Shown here: positions 22,634 to 32,292 of the stretch, in pieces
Layout of the letters: each line of letters starts with the position of its first letter
How positions within the stretch are numbered: the first letter of the stretch is position 1
Source of the DNA: Longimicrobiales bacterium
GTDB taxonomy: Bacteria; Gemmatimonadota; Gemmatimonadetes; Longimicrobiales; Gaopeijiaceae
Length of the DNA: 64,000 nucleotides
Reading direction: 5' to 3'
NCBI GenBank assembly: GCA_028284495.1
Contig: JANQRP010000032.1
Coordinates: 1-64,000, forward strand
Program-made: the position numbers and the translations under genes
The notes under the pieces: generated by a model
What the model saw: the letters and a program-made list of their open reading frames with translations, nothing else
Databases searched by the model: none
What the model was told of the DNA's origin: nothing

Positions 22634-23898
22634 ACACGCTCGTGCTGCTGGCGGTGGGTCTGCTCGGGCAGGCGGTGACGCCGCAGCCTGGGCCGTCGCA
22701 TCCGGTGCCGCCGCAGGCCCGGACTCCCGACGGATTCGCCTCGATCGGCGAGGCCGTGGCGGCCGCGGCGCCGCACGACACCGTCCGGATCGCGGCGGGG
22801 GTGTACGCCGAGCCGACCGTGGTCATCGATCGACCGCTCACGCTGCTGGCCGAGCCCGGTGCCATCCTCACGGGCGAGGGCGAGCGCGGCCTGATCGAGA
22901 TCCGCGCGGACTCGGTCACCGTGGCCGGTTTCACGCTGCGCGACACCGGTCTCGCCTTCACGGACGACCGCGCCGCGATCCTGGTCGAGGAGTCGCGCTT
23001 CTGCGAGGTGCGGGACAACACGCTCGAACGGACGTTCTTCGGGATCTACCTCGCCAACTCGGGCGACTGCACCGTGCGCGGCAACCGGCTCGAGGCGACG
23101 GGCGATCGCGAGACGCGGTCGGGCAACGGCATCCACCTCTGGTACTCGACCCGGATCCGGATCGAGGACAACGAGATCGTGGGCCACCGCGACGGCATCT
23201 ACTTCGAGTTCGTGGAGGACTCCGAGGTGATGGGGAATCGGAGCACGGGCAACGCGCGCTACGGCCTCCACTTCATGTTCTCCGATCGCAGCAGCTACGA
23301 CCGGAACACCTTCGCGGACAACGGCGCGGGGGTGGCGGTCATGTACACGCGCGACGTGAGCATGCGCGAGAACGACTTCCGGGGAAGCCGGGGGAGCGCG
23401 GCCTTCGGACTGCTGCTCAAGGACATCACCGACTCCGAGATCACCGGAAACCGCTTCCTCGACAACAGCGTGGCCATCCACGCAGAGGGCGCCAACCGCG
23501 TCCGCATCGAGGGCAACGAGTTCGTCGAGAACGGCTGGGCCGTGAAGGTCATGGCCAACTCCGAGGACTCGAGCTTCTCGGGCAACAACTTCGTCCGCAA
23601 TTCCTTCGACATCGCCACCAACAGCCGGCGCACGTACAGCGAGTTCGAGGGCAACTTCTGGGACCGGTACCGTGGCTACGACCGGGACGGCGACGGGGTG
23701 GGAGACGTTCCGTATCACCCCGTGCGTCTGTTCAGCCTGGTCGTGTCGCAGAACGAGCCCGCACTCGTGCTTCAGCGGAGTCCGCTCGTGTTCCTCCTCG
23801 ACCTCGCGGAGCAGGCGCTTCCGATGCTCACCCCCGAGAACCTGGTGGACCCGCGCCCCGTGCTCGACCCCTTCGACACGCCCTGGAGGCCGTCGTGA
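22630..23898 (+). CDS. nosD: NosD, periplasmic parallel beta-helix accessory protein
   Basis: A 422-residue protein with a Sec signal (MNTLVLLAVGLLGQAVT) and a long right-handed beta-helix of repeated G-N/D-R units (GNRLEATG, DNEIVGHRDGIYFEF, GNRFLDNSVAIHAEG, GNEFVENGWAVK). The C-terminus carries the EGNFWDRYRGYDRDGDGVGDVPY block that is diagnostic for NosD. NosD works with the NosFY ABC transporter in building the CuZ centre of NosZ. The ATG overlaps the nosL stop, and the 3' end overlaps nosF by GTGA. Confidence 0.92.
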   Translation: MNTLVLLAVGLLGQAVTPQPGPSHPVPPQARTPDGFASIGEAVAAAAPHDTVRIAAGVYAEPTVVIDRPLTLLAEPGAILTGEGERGLIEIRADSVTVAGFTLRDTGLAFTDDRAAILVEESRFCEVRDNTLERTFFGIYLANSGDCTVRGNRLEATGDRETRSGNGIHLWYSTRIRIEDNEIVGHRDGIYFEFVEDSEVMGNRSTGNARYGLHFMFSDRSSYDRNTFADNGAGVAVMYTRDVSMRENDFRGSRGSAAFGLLLKDITDSEITGNRFLDNSVAIHAEGANRVRIEGNEFVENGWAVKVMANSEDSSFSGNNFVRNSFDIATNSRRTYSEFEGNFWDRYRGYDRDGDGVGDVPYHPVRLFSLVVSQNEPALVLQRSPLVFLLDLAEQALPMLTPENLVDPRPVLDPFDTPWRPS

Positions 23899-24782
23899 GC
23901 TCCTCCGCAGAGGTGTCCGGCCGCGCCGGCCCACCCGGCCATTCCGTCGCCCGGCCCGCCGGCCCAGCGCTCGAGGTCGTCGACCTCTCGAAGCGGTTCG
24001 GACGGGTGCGCGCGCTCGCATCCGCGTCGATCGCCTTCACGCCGGGCGCGGTTACCGCGCTCATCGGACCCAACTCCGCGGGCAAGACGACGCTTCTCAA
24101 GTCGATCGTGGGACTCGTGCGGCCCGACGACGGGTGCGTGCTGATGAACGGCACGGTCGTGGACGCTGGCGGCGCCTACCGTCGTGACGTCGGCTACATG
24201 CCGCAGCTCCCCGCCTTCCCGCCCCACATGACCGGCCAGGAACTCGTCGACATGATCGACGACCTGCGGGGGTTCGACGGTGAGCCCGACGAGTCGCTCA
24301 TCGACGACCTCGAGGTGCGCGACGAGATGTCGAAGCCCTTCGGATCGCTCTCCGGCGGGACGCGGCAGAAGGTCAACGCCGCGCTGGCGTTCCGGTATCG
24401 CCCGACCGTGCTGATTCTCGACGAGCCCACCGCCGGCCTGGACCCCGTCGCGTCGCTGACGCTCAAGCGGAAGATCCGCGAACGCCGCGAGGAGGGGGCC
24501 ACCGTCCTGATCACGTCGCACGACCTCGGGTCGCTGGAGTCGCTCGCGGAGGAGATCGTCTTCCTGCTGGAGGGGCGCCTTCGCTTCCATGCGTCGCTCG
24601 TGCGCCTGCTCGAGGAGACGGGCCAACGGTCGCTCGAGGCCGCCATCGCCGAGCTGATGCTCCGTGGACGCGGGGCGGGCGACGAGATTCGCCCGAAGCG
24701 CGCGACCACGCCGGACGTGAGCGTCGGTGACGACACCGCCCGCGACGACCCCGGCCTCGCCAATGAAGAGGGTGTGGCATGA
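23895..24782 (+). CDS. nosF: NosF, ABC ATPase of the NosDFY complex
   Basis: A 295-residue ABC ATPase. Walker A is GPNSAGKTT at 58-66, the Q-loop follows in YMPQLPAF, the signature is SGGTRQK and Walker B is VLILDEPTAGLDP, with the H-loop in TSHDLGSLE. The start is the GTG overlapping the nosD stop; the first 25 residues are a Gly/Pro-rich extension. The DELRGFDGEPDE region and C-terminal VRLLEETG tail fit NosF. With NosY it forms the transporter that supplies sulfur or energises maturation of NosZ. Confidence 0.92.
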   Translation: MSSSAEVSGRAGPPGHSVARPAGPALEVVDLSKRFGRVRALASASIAFTPGAVTALIGPNSAGKTTLLKSIVGLVRPDDGCVLMNGTVVDAGGAYRRDVGYMPQLPAFPPHMTGQELVDMIDDLRGFDGEPDESLIDDLEVRDEMSKPFGSLSGGTRQKVNAALAFRYRPTVLILDEPTAGLDPVASLTLKRKIRERREEGATVLITSHDLGSLESLAEEIVFLLEGRLRFHASLVRLLEETGQRSLEAAIAELMLRGRGAGDEIRPKRATTPDVSVGDDTARDDPGLANEEGVA

Positions 24783-25570
24783 TCGGCCGAGCCGCGAAGG
24801 TCATGCGCTACCAGGTGGTCGATCTCCTGAGGGGTCGCGCGCTGGTCGGGTACGCTCTCTTCTTCGCGGCGGCCACCAGCGGCCTCTCGCTGCTCGGCGG
24901 CGGAACCGCGCGGGCGCTTCCCTCGCTCGCGACGCTGATCCTGCTCGTGGTGCCGCTCGTGTCGCTCCTGCTGGCCACCACCACCGTCTACCACCGGGGC
25001 GACTTCGTGAACCTGCTGCTCTCCCACCCGGTGGGGCGGCGGCCCGTGTTCGTCGGGATCCACCTCGGGGTCACGCTCCCGCTGACGGCGGCGTTCCTGC
25101 TGGGTCTGTTGCTGCCGCTCGTCGCCGGGGGCATCGGAGCCGAGCACGTCGCGGACGTGGCCATCCTCGCGGTGGCGGGCGTGCTGCTGACCGGCGTCTT
25201 CTCGTCGATCGGCCTGGTCGTGGGCCTCTCCTTCGACCGTCTGGCGCGCGGGGCCGGGTTCGCCCTCCTGCTCTGGCTGGCCCTCGTGGTGCTCTACGAC
25301 GGCGCCGTGCTGTTCGCCGCGTACCGCTGGGCCGCCTACCCGATGGAGGGGCCCATGCTCGCCCTCATGGCGCTCAACCCGGTGGACCTCGCGCGCGTCA
25401 TGGTGCTGGTCGCGCTCGACGCGTCGGCGCTGATGGGCTACACGGGCGCGGTGTTCCAGGACTTCTTCGGCGGTGCGAGCGGACTGCTGGTGGCCGCGGC
25501 GTGCCTCGCGCTCTGGATGGCCGCGCCGGCGTTCGCGGCGATGCGGCTGTTCGAGCGGAAGGACCTGTAG
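24779..25570 (+). CDS. nosY: NosY, ABC-2 permease
   Basis: A 263-residue membrane protein with six predicted helices. The C-terminal block NPVDLARVMVLVALDASALMGYTGAVFQDFFG is the NosY signature. Its ATG lies within the nosF stop region (ATGA), so the pair is coupled. It is the last gene of the cluster and ends 13 bases from the convergent symporter gene; no hairpin with a T-tract is seen in this gap. Confidence 0.92.
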   Translation: MIGRAAKVMRYQVVDLLRGRALVGYALFFAAATSGLSLLGGGTARALPSLATLILLVVPLVSLLLATTTVYHRGDFVNLLLSHPVGRRPVFVGIHLGVTLPLTAAFLLGLLLPLVAGGIGAEHVADVAILAVAGVLLTGVFSSIGLVVGLSFDRLARGAGFALLLWLALVVLYDGAVLFAAYRWAAYPMEGPMLALMALNPVDLARVMVLVALDASALMGYTGAVFQDFFGGASGLLVAAACLALWMAAPAFAAMRLFERKDL

Positions 25571-25583
25571 GGATCCCCGCCCG

Positions 25584-27275
25584 TCAGGCGCCCGCTCTCT
25601 CCGGTGGCGGCATCACGTAGCTGAGCGCCGTCCCCACCGTCATCACGACGAACACGCCGATCGGGTTCCACCAGAGCCAGCCGATGTCCGTCGAGTAGAA
25701 CACGGCGAGGACGGTGGCGAACCCGGAGAGGATCCCGATGAACGCGGGGGTGCCGTGCGCGCGCTTCACGAGGAAGGCGAGGAGGAAGCCGCCGAGGATC
25801 GAGCCGTAGACGAGGCTTCCGACCTGGTTCACGAGCTCGATGAGCGAGCCACCCTGGCCGGCACGCAGCGCGAAGGCGAAGGCCAGGAGGCCCCACCCGA
25901 GCGTCGCGAGACGCGACACCTTGAGGTAGTGCGCCTCGGTTCCGTCGCGCTTGAACCAGCGCCGGTAGAAGTCCATCACCGTCGCGCTCGAGAGCGCGGT
26001 GAGCTCGGAGTCGATCGACGACATCGCGGCGGCGAAGACGGTCGCGATCATCAGCCCGACGAGTCCGATGGGGAAGTACGTCGTGAGGTAGGTCGGGAAG
26101 ACGTAGTTCGTGTCGTTCGAGTCCGACCCGCGGACGTCGGCGACGATCGCCTTGGCTTCGTCGCGAAGGTCGGCGAGTGCCTCGTCCTGCGCGGCGAGGG
26201 TCTGCTCGAGCTCGAGCGGGACCGCCCCGGTGTCGCGCTCGTCGATGATCTCCATGACCGTCGCGCGACGCTCGGCGTGCGTCTCCGAGAAGGTGAGGGA
26301 GATCGCCTCGAAGTCCGCGGCCCGATCCGACTCCATGACGACCCTCACCTCGGCGTCGTTGAAGACGACGGGCGGCTCCTCGAAGTGGTAGAAGGCGAAC
26401 ATCAGAACGCCGATCCCAAGGATCGCGATCTGCATCGGCACCTTCATGAAGCCGTTGAAGAGGAGCGAGAGCCGGCTGTCGCGCATCGAGTTCGCGGTCA
26501 GGTAGCGCTGCACCTGGCTCTGATCCGCACCGAAGTACGACAGAAAGAGGAAGGTCCCGCCGATGAGCCCGGACCAGATGGTGTAGCGGCTCTGCGGATC
26601 CCAGCCGAAGTCGATCGCGCGCCACATCTCCTGCACGCCGCTGATGTAGGCCGCGTCCGCGACCCCGACCCCGTCGGGGAGTCCGGCGATCATGAAGACG
26701 ATCGCCAGGGTGATGCCGAGGAACATCATCAGCATCTGCACCACGTCGGTCCATATGACGGCGGTGATGCCGCCGACGACCGTGTACCCAATCGTCACGA
26801 CCGCCATGATCGAGATCGTGATGACCTCGTCCCACCCGAGAATCGTCGAGAGCACGATCGCGGGCGCGTACATGATCACGCCCGTCCCCATCGCGCGTCC
26901 GAGGAGGAAGAGGAAGGAGGTGAGCGAGCGCGTCTTCGGGTCGAAGCGTGTCTCGAGGTACTCGTACGCGGTGAAGAGCTTCGCGCGGTAGAAGAAGGGC
27001 ACGAAGACCACCGAGAGGATGATCATCGCGAAGGGGAGCGGAAGGTACGTCTGCACGAACCGCATCCCGTCGTAGTAGCCCTGGCCGGTGGTGCCGATGA
27101 AGGTGATGGCGCTCGCCTGCGTGGCCATCACGCTGAGGCCGATCGCCCACCACGGCATCGAGCGGTTGCCGAGGAAGAAGCCCTCGACGCCCTCGTTCTT
27201 GCGGCTCTGCCACATGGCGAAGCCGAGCACGCCGGCGAGGTAGAGTCCGAAGACCCCCCAGTCGATCCCGGTCAC
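25584..27275 (-). CDS. Sodium:solute symporter (SSS/SGLT family)
   Basis: A 563-residue transporter with about 13 membrane helices. It opens with GFAMWQSRKNEGVEGFFLGNRSMPWWAIGLSVMATQASAITFIGTTG, the Na+-binding region of SSS proteins, and has GRAMGTGVIMYAPAIVLSTI and the SSIDSELTALSSATVMDFYRRW block. A large soluble loop of about 100 residues (390-ish, SLTFSETHAERRATVMEIIDERDTGAVP) lies between two helices, a feature of the sugar/amino-sugar branch. It is translated from an ATG inside the 59-aa membrane gene and follows a PIG-L deacetylase, so an acetylated sugar or its product is a reasonable substrate guess. Confidence 0.88.
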   Translation of the reverse strand: MTGIDWGVFGLYLAGVLGFAMWQSRKNEGVEGFFLGNRSMPWWAIGLSVMATQASAITFIGTTGQGYYDGMRFVQTYLPLPFAMIILSVVFVPFFYRAKLFTAYEYLETRFDPKTRSLTSFLFLLGRAMGTGVIMYAPAIVLSTILGWDEVITISIMAVVTIGYTVVGGITAVIWTDVVQMLMMFLGITLAIVFMIAGLPDGVGVADAAYISGVQEMWRAIDFGWDPQSRYTIWSGLIGGTFLFLSYFGADQSQVQRYLTANSMRDSRLSLLFNGFMKVPMQIAILGIGVLMFAFYHFEEPPVVFNDAEVRVVMESDRAADFEAISLTFSETHAERRATVMEIIDERDTGAVPLELEQTLAAQDEALADLRDEAKAIVADVRGSDSNDTNYVFPTYLTTYFPIGLVGLMIATVFAAAMSSIDSELTALSSATVMDFYRRWFKRDGTEAHYLKVSRLATLGWGLLAFAFALRAGQGGSLIELVNQVGSLVYGSILGGFLLAFLVKRAHGTPAFIGILSGFATVLAVFYSTDIGWLWWNPIGVFVVMTVGTALSYVMPPPERAGA

Positions 27276-27451
27276 GAACCGCTACCGATGTTGCCACCCA
27301 CGTTGAGTGCCGCGGTCATCCAGATCAGGAAGACGATGCAGACCACGCCCCACACGGCCAGCGTGACGTAGATCGATCCCCAGCTCTTCCAGGGCCCGCC
27401 CGGCGGATCGCCGTCGTCGGGCGTCAGGTCGGGCTTCGGGACGTCGCTCAT
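27272..27451 (-). CDS. Small single-span membrane protein coupled to the symporter
   Basis: A 59-residue protein: an acidic, Pro-rich N-terminus (MSDVPKPDLTPDDGDPPGGPW), one helix (SIYVTLAVWGVVCIVFLIWMTAA) and a short Gly/Asn tail. It overlaps the deacetylase gene upstream (ATGA) and the symporter gene downstream (ATGA), so it sits squarely in the translational chain. By position and size it looks like a small accessory subunit of the SSS transporter. The frame extends upstream, but the ATG at 27451 is the one that fits the overlap. Confidence 0.75.
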   Translation of the reverse strand: MSDVPKPDLTPDDGDPPGGPWKSWGSIYVTLAVWGVVCIVFLIWMTAALNVGGNIGSGS

Positions 27452-30285
27452 CGTGATGTCTCCCACGCGTCCCAGCTCGCGCGGTCGAGCGAGACGAGGT
27501 TGGCGAAGAGCCGGTAGGCGCCCGGCACGCCGGCCTTCCACTGCCGGAAGAAGGAGATGCCCGTGTACGCCCAGAGGCCCTCGCCGTAGGGCGCCACCAC
27601 GAGCGCGCCTTCCTTCCAGTCCTCGCCCGGATCACGGAAGCGGATCTGGGGCACGTAGGCGTCGTCCCACTCGCCCAGGTAGTAGAGGCCCCGCTCCTGC
27701 ACCCACCCCTCGAAGTCGGTCATCGTGAGGGTGTTGGGGCCCGCGATCACCGGCGAGGTCGGGTGGATGAACTCCACCGGGCTGTGCTCGTCCGTCGTGC
27801 GGTCGTGCGGCCGCGAGATGTCGACGGGGTAGGGCGCGTATTCGCCGCGCGGGAAGTTGTACTGGTTGTACTGCGTGACCACGGTGCCGCCCGCCTCGGC
27901 GAAGGCGAGGATGCGGTCGTTGAGGGCGGCGATCTCGGGCTGCGTCTCGTAGACGCGGATCCCGAGCATGAGCACGTCGAGGTCGTCGAGGGTGCCGTTC
28001 CGCAGATCGTCCGCCGTGACCTCGCGGACGTCGATGCCCATCTGTCGGAGCGCCAGCATCCCGTCGTCGCCGGGTCCGAAGATGTAGCCGACGGATACGT
28101 CGTCGGCGGTCACCTGGACCACGCTCACCCCGATCTCGGCGGGCTCGAAGAACGCCATCCGCTCGATGTGCGGAAAGTCGAGGAGGGTGAAGCCCTCGGT
28201 GTACGAATCCCCCCGGGCCGGGTCGCTCCCGATGGACTCGGGGTCGAGCGCGAGGGCCTCCACCGTGAACGTGAACCGTCCCGGGTTCACCCGCTGCGGC
28301 ACGACATTGAAGGTGAAGGTGGCCTGCTGACCCGGCGCGTCGAAGTCGAAGCTCGCCGGCTCTCCGCCGTCGTTGACCGCCCACCCGTCGGGCACCGCCA
28401 CCCGGACGCCTCCGCGGCGGCCCTCCTCCGCGAAGTTCTCGACGCGGACCGTGACCTGCTTGGCCTCCGGCGGGACCCCGTCCGGCCCCGACGGCCAAAC
28501 GAGCGAGCCCGGCTCGGTCGTGACCGAGATCGCGGGCACGACGAGGGGGGGATGCGTGAACTCGCCGTCCGCCTGATCGACGCCGACGTACTCGCCCGCC
28601 ACCACCGTCGAGATCGCGGGCGTCCGGAGCGGCACGCCCTCCTGCTCCTCCCACCCCGCGTTGTACTCCTCGAGGAAGGTCAGCGCGATCTCGGCGGAGA
28701 TCGGTCGCGGAGCCTTGGGGAGCCCCCACAGCATCGGCTCGCCCTCCGGCCAGACGTACATGGCGTCGGTGCCCGGCGTGGCCCGGTAGTAGAGCCGCGA
28801 GAGGTCGGCGCCGGCCGGCACCGTCACGGTGTAGGCGAAGCGGACCACCTCACCGGCCGCCGCGGAGATGCCCTCGGTACCGCCCGCCGCGCCGGACGAC
28901 TCGCGCATCCGGCCGGTGACGCGGGCCGTCGAGACGTCCCAGCCGTCGGGCACACGAAGCGACGTCCCGATGCTCGCGATCCCGAACCCTCCGCCGTTCC
29001 AGACCTCCACCACGACGTCCACCGCTTCGCCCGGCACGATGAGGTCGTCGTCGACCCGCACGCGGGTCACCACACCGGTCATGCCGAGGAGCGTCCGCTC
29101 GACGGCTTCGGCGCGGCGGAGCAGGTCGTTCAGATAGGCGCGCGCGCCGGGGAGCTGCTGGCCCGCGGCCGTGCCCACGACGGTGATCGCCGACTCGAGC
29201 GGCATGCGCGCCTCCGCGAGCGACTGGACCGCCTGCGCGGCCTGGCCGGCGCCGAAGTAGCGGCGGGCATCCATGAGATGGCCACGGTACCGCGTGAGCT
29301 CCTGGGCGACCTCGTCGGCGCGGGGGAGGGAGAGCGACTCGGCGGGGCCGGCGAGGGTGGTGTCGACGCTGGCGAAGAAGGTCGCCGCAGGATCGACCTC
29401 GGAGGCCGTCGCTCGCTCGACGCCCGCGACGCGCACGAGCGTTCCGTCGCTCGAGTGAAGCGCCTCCAGCAGAAGCCGTGAACTCCGTTGTCCGAACGGC
29501 TGGGCCGAGCCCATGTCCTGCGAGCGGTGCTGGCTCCGCGAGTCCATCGCGAGCTGGTGGTGCGAGCGACCCAGCACGAGGTCGTAGGTGCCCGTCTCGA
29601 CGCGGGTGTCGGTCTCATCGGTGCGGCGGTTCAGAAGGTAGAGCTTGGGCGTCGCCCACGCCTCGACTCCGATGTCCTCGAGATCGGCGAAACGCGCAGG
29701 ATCCGCCGCGGCCTCGAAGGCCTGTTTGGTGAGTATTCCGGACGCCTGGTGATGGCCGTGGCCGTCGGACGCGTTGCCCTGCCAGACGCTCACGATCACG
29801 TGCGGGCGGAATCGCCGGATGACGAGCACGATGTCCTGCAGGACCTCGTCTTCCTCCCACTTCTCGATGGTCTCCTCGGCGGTCTTCGAGTAGCCGAAGT
29901 CGATGGCGCGCGTGAAGAACTGCACGCCGCCGTCGAGTTGGCGTGCCGCAATGAGCTCGCCCGTCCGGATCGCCCCGAGGCCCTCGCCGAGCTGCGGGCC
30001 GATCAGGTTCTGGCCGCCGTCGCCGCGGGTGAGGGAGAGGTAGGCGGTCTCCGCGCCCTGGCCGCGGGCGAGTGTGGTGAGCAGCGCCGTGTCCTCGTCG
30101 TCGGGGTGGGCGGCAACGAGCAGCACCCGCTTCAGCCCGTCGAGCCCGCGGAGGTCGAGTGCCGAGCCCACGAAGCCGCGATCGAGCGGGACCTGTGCGG
30201 AGGCGCGCGAGGGTAGCGCGGGAATCAGGAGCGCAACGGCCGCGACCAGGAGGCGGCGGGGCCGGAGGGTGTGGTGAGAGCTCAT
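27448..30285 (-). CDS. Large exported PIG-L/LmbE-family deacetylase
   Basis: A 945-residue protein with a Sec signal (ALLIPALPSRASAQ). Residues 50-250 are a PIG-L/LmbE domain with the zinc motif A-H60-P-D62-D63-E and the later GHGHHQASG histidines, so the N-deacetylase site is intact. The middle holds beta-sandwich modules (NPCBM/NEW2-like, VVVEVWNGGGFGIASIGTSLR; VEALALDPESI), and the C-terminus (LMLGIRVYETQPEIAALNDRILAFAEAGGTVV) resembles a ThuA/GATase-type fold. It probably removes N-acetyl groups from a sugar outside the cytoplasm. It is followed by two coupled membrane genes and lies 43 bases after the ABC permease gene. Confidence 0.85.
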   Translation of the reverse strand: MSSHHTLRPRRLLVAAVALLIPALPSRASAQVPLDRGFVGSALDLRGLDGLKRVLLVAAHPDDEDTALLTTLARGQGAETAYLSLTRGDGGQNLIGPQLGEGLGAIRTGELIAARQLDGGVQFFTRAIDFGYSKTAEETIEKWEEDEVLQDIVLVIRRFRPHVIVSVWQGNASDGHGHHQASGILTKQAFEAAADPARFADLEDIGVEAWATPKLYLLNRRTDETDTRVETGTYDLVLGRSHHQLAMDSRSQHRSQDMGSAQPFGQRSSRLLLEALHSSDGTLVRVAGVERATASEVDPAATFFASVDTTLAGPAESLSLPRADEVAQELTRYRGHLMDARRYFGAGQAAQAVQSLAEARMPLESAITVVGTAAGQQLPGARAYLNDLLRRAEAVERTLLGMTGVVTRVRVDDDLIVPGEAVDVVVEVWNGGGFGIASIGTSLRVPDGWDVSTARVTGRMRESSGAAGGTEGISAAAGEVVRFAYTVTVPAGADLSRLYYRATPGTDAMYVWPEGEPMLWGLPKAPRPISAEIALTFLEEYNAGWEEQEGVPLRTPAISTVVAGEYVGVDQADGEFTHPPLVVPAISVTTEPGSLVWPSGPDGVPPEAKQVTVRVENFAEEGRRGGVRVAVPDGWAVNDGGEPASFDFDAPGQQATFTFNVVPQRVNPGRFTFTVEALALDPESIGSDPARGDSYTEGFTLLDFPHIERMAFFEPAEIGVSVVQVTADDVSVGYIFGPGDDGMLALRQMGIDVREVTADDLRNGTLDDLDVLMLGIRVYETQPEIAALNDRILAFAEAGGTVVTQYNQYNFPRGEYAPYPVDISRPHDRTTDEHSPVEFIHPTSPVIAGPNTLTMTDFEGWVQERGLYYLGEWDDAYVPQIRFRDPGEDWKEGALVVAPYGEGLWAYTGISFFRQWKAGVPGAYRLFANLVSLDRASWDAWETSR

Positions 30286-30328
30286 GGTCGTCCCGTGTCG
30301 GGTCGAGTCGTCGATGTCGTGTGGGCGC

Positions 30329-31252
30329 TCAGTGGGTCCGGGGCCACGGCAGGCCGAGCGCCGCCGGCGCGCGTGCCCGACCGATCCAGCCGCCGAGCGC
30401 CGCCAGCGTCAGAATGTAGGGCAGCGCGAGGAAAAGCTGGTACCCGATGTCCCAACCGAGGGTCTGGAGCAGATACTGCAGCGCGTCCGCTGCGCCGAAG
30501 AACAGTCCCGCCACGAGGACACCCCACGGCCGCCATCTGCCGAGCACGACGACCGCGATGGCGATGAAGCCCCGCCCGGCGGACATGTTCTCGGTGAAGG
30601 TGCCGGCGTAGGCGAGCGCGAGGTGCGCCCCGGCGAGGCCCGCCAGCAGGGTGCCGAAGAGCGCGGCCCCGAACCGGAGACGTCGCACCGGGAGTCCCGC
30701 GGCCGCGGCGGCATCCGGGTCCTCGCCGACCGCGCGAACCTCGAGGCCCCACTCGGTACGGAAGAGGAACCAGCCGAGGAGCGGGGCGAGCGCGAAGGTC
30801 AGGTACACCGTCGGCGCGACATCGAAGAGGGCGGGGCCGATCACCGGAATGTCGGCGAGGACCGGGATGCGGAGCCGGTCGAGCTGCGGCACGTCGAGCT
30901 GGGCACCGGTGGCGCCGAAGCGGGCGGTGTACACGGCGGCGGTACCGCCGAGGCCGAGGAGCGTCACCGCCGTGCCGGTGATGATCTGGTCGGTGTTGAG
31001 CCAGACGACGGGCACCGCGAAGGCCAGCCCCACGAGAAGCCCCGCCGCCGCTCCGATCAGGATGCCGAGCGCCGGGGACCCGGTCGCCATCGCCCCGAGA
31101 ACCGACCCCAGCGCGCCCGCGATGATGGAGCCCTCGAGGCCGATGTTCAGGACCCCGGCGCGCTCGCTGACCATCTCGCCGAGGGCCGCGAGCACCAGCG
31201 GGACGCCGAGCCGGACACCTGCGGCGAGGAACGCCGAGAGCGCGACGATCAC
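30329..31252 (-). CDS. BMP-type ABC permease (second permease, nucleoside/simple sugar)
   Basis: A 307-residue permease with about nine helices. SERAGVLNIGLEGSIIAGALG is the conserved block of the BMP-family (RbsC-like) permeases, and VRAVGEDPDAAAAAGLPVRRLRFGAALFG is their cytoplasmic loop that contacts the ATPase. It begins with GTG overlapping the previous permease stop (GTGA). With the neighbouring permease, ATPase and binding protein it forms an importer related to purine-nucleoside uptake systems. Confidence 0.87.
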   Translation of the reverse strand: MIVALSAFLAAGVRLGVPLVLAALGEMVSERAGVLNIGLEGSIIAGALGSVLGAMATGSPALGILIGAAAGLLVGLAFAVPVVWLNTDQIITGTAVTLLGLGGTAAVYTARFGATGAQLDVPQLDRLRIPVLADIPVIGPALFDVAPTVYLTFALAPLLGWFLFRTEWGLEVRAVGEDPDAAAAAGLPVRRLRFGAALFGTLLAGLAGAHLALAYAGTFTENMSAGRGFIAIAVVVLGRWRPWGVLVAGLFFGAADALQYLLQTLGWDIGYQLFLALPYILTLAALGGWIGRARAPAALGLPWPRTH

Positions 31253-32292
31253 GCGGCCTCCGGGGCGCCGGCATCGCCGCCCGACCGGGAGCGGCCGCGC
31301 GCCGCGATCAGCACGCCGATCACGGTGATCGCCTCGATGACGTTGACCCAGGCCAGGGGAACGCCGGCCACCCGCTGCATGCTGGTCCCGCCGGCCTGGA
31401 TGGCGCCGAAGAAGATCGCGGTGGCGATGACCGCGAGCGGATTCAGACGCGCGAGCAGCGCGACGGCGATGGCGGTGTACCCCCACCCCTGCGAAAGGCC
31501 CGGATAGAGCGCCAGGTCGACGCCCGCCACGTGTACGGCGCCGGCCAGTCCGGCCAGCGCGCCGGAGGCCAGAAACACCCCTGCCGACAGGCGGCCCGAG
31601 TCGACGCGTCCGGCGATGCGCGCGGCCTCCGGCCCTTCTCCGACGGCCCGGATCAGGAAGCCCACCCGGGTGAATCGGAACACCACCCACAGGACCACGG
31701 CGAGCGCGACGGCGAGCGCGAAGCCGACGTGCAGGTCCGTGCCCGGCCAGAGCGTACCCAGCGTCGCCGACTCGGGGAGGGGGGCGGTCTCGTTGTAGAC
31801 GCCCTGGGGCTCCTGAAGCGGGCCGTCGATGAGCCACGCCGTGAGGTGGATCGCGACGAAGTTCAGGAGGAGCGTGGTGATGACCTCGTTGGTGCCGCCC
31901 CTGAGCTTCATCACCGTCGGGAAGGCCGCCCACGCGGCGCCCGCCACGAGGCTGGCCGCCAGCATCGCGGGGATCACGACCGCGGCGGGGAGTCCCCCGC
32001 CGACGAACCCGACGGTGAATCCGGCGACCGCGCCGGCGTACAGCTGTCCCTCGGCGCCGATGTTCCAGATGCCGGCCCGGAACGCGAGCGCGACCGCGAG
32101 TCCGGTGAGGAGGAGCGGCACGGAGCGCTTGAGCGTGAACGAGGCGATGGCCTGCTCCGAGCCGAACGCGCCTCGCCACAGGGCGCCGAGGGCCTGCGGC
32201 ACGTCGTACCCGCCGAGCGCGAGGGCCACGCTCGTCACCGCGAGCGCCAGGCCGATGGCGAAGAACGGTCCCCACCAGCGGGCGCGGATCAC
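31249..32292 (-). CDS. BMP-type ABC permease (first permease)
   Basis: A 347-residue permease. It starts at a GTG overlapping the ATPase stop (VIRARWWGPFFAIGLALAV). The membrane part has the RAGIWNIGAEGQLYAGAVAG block that corresponds to the NIGLEGS motif of the second permease, and IRAVGEGPEAARIAGRVDSG is the ATPase-coupling loop. GTNEVITTLLLNFVAIHL is typical for BMP-linked permeases. A larger open frame upstream is antisense or out-of-frame over the ATPase gene and was not used. Confidence 0.87.
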   Translation of the reverse strand: MIRARWWGPFFAIGLALAVTSVALALGGYDVPQALGALWRGAFGSEQAIASFTLKRSVPLLLTGLAVALAFRAGIWNIGAEGQLYAGAVAGFTVGFVGGGLPAAVVIPAMLAASLVAGAAWAAFPTVMKLRGGTNEVITTLLLNFVAIHLTAWLIDGPLQEPQGVYNETAPLPESATLGTLWPGTDLHVGFALAVALAVVLWVVFRFTRVGFLIRAVGEGPEAARIAGRVDSGRLSAGVFLASGALAGLAGAVHVAGVDLALYPGLSQGWGYTAIAVALLARLNPLAVIATAIFFGAIQAGGTSMQRVAGVPLAWVNVIEAITVIGVLIAARGRSRSGGDAGAPEAA

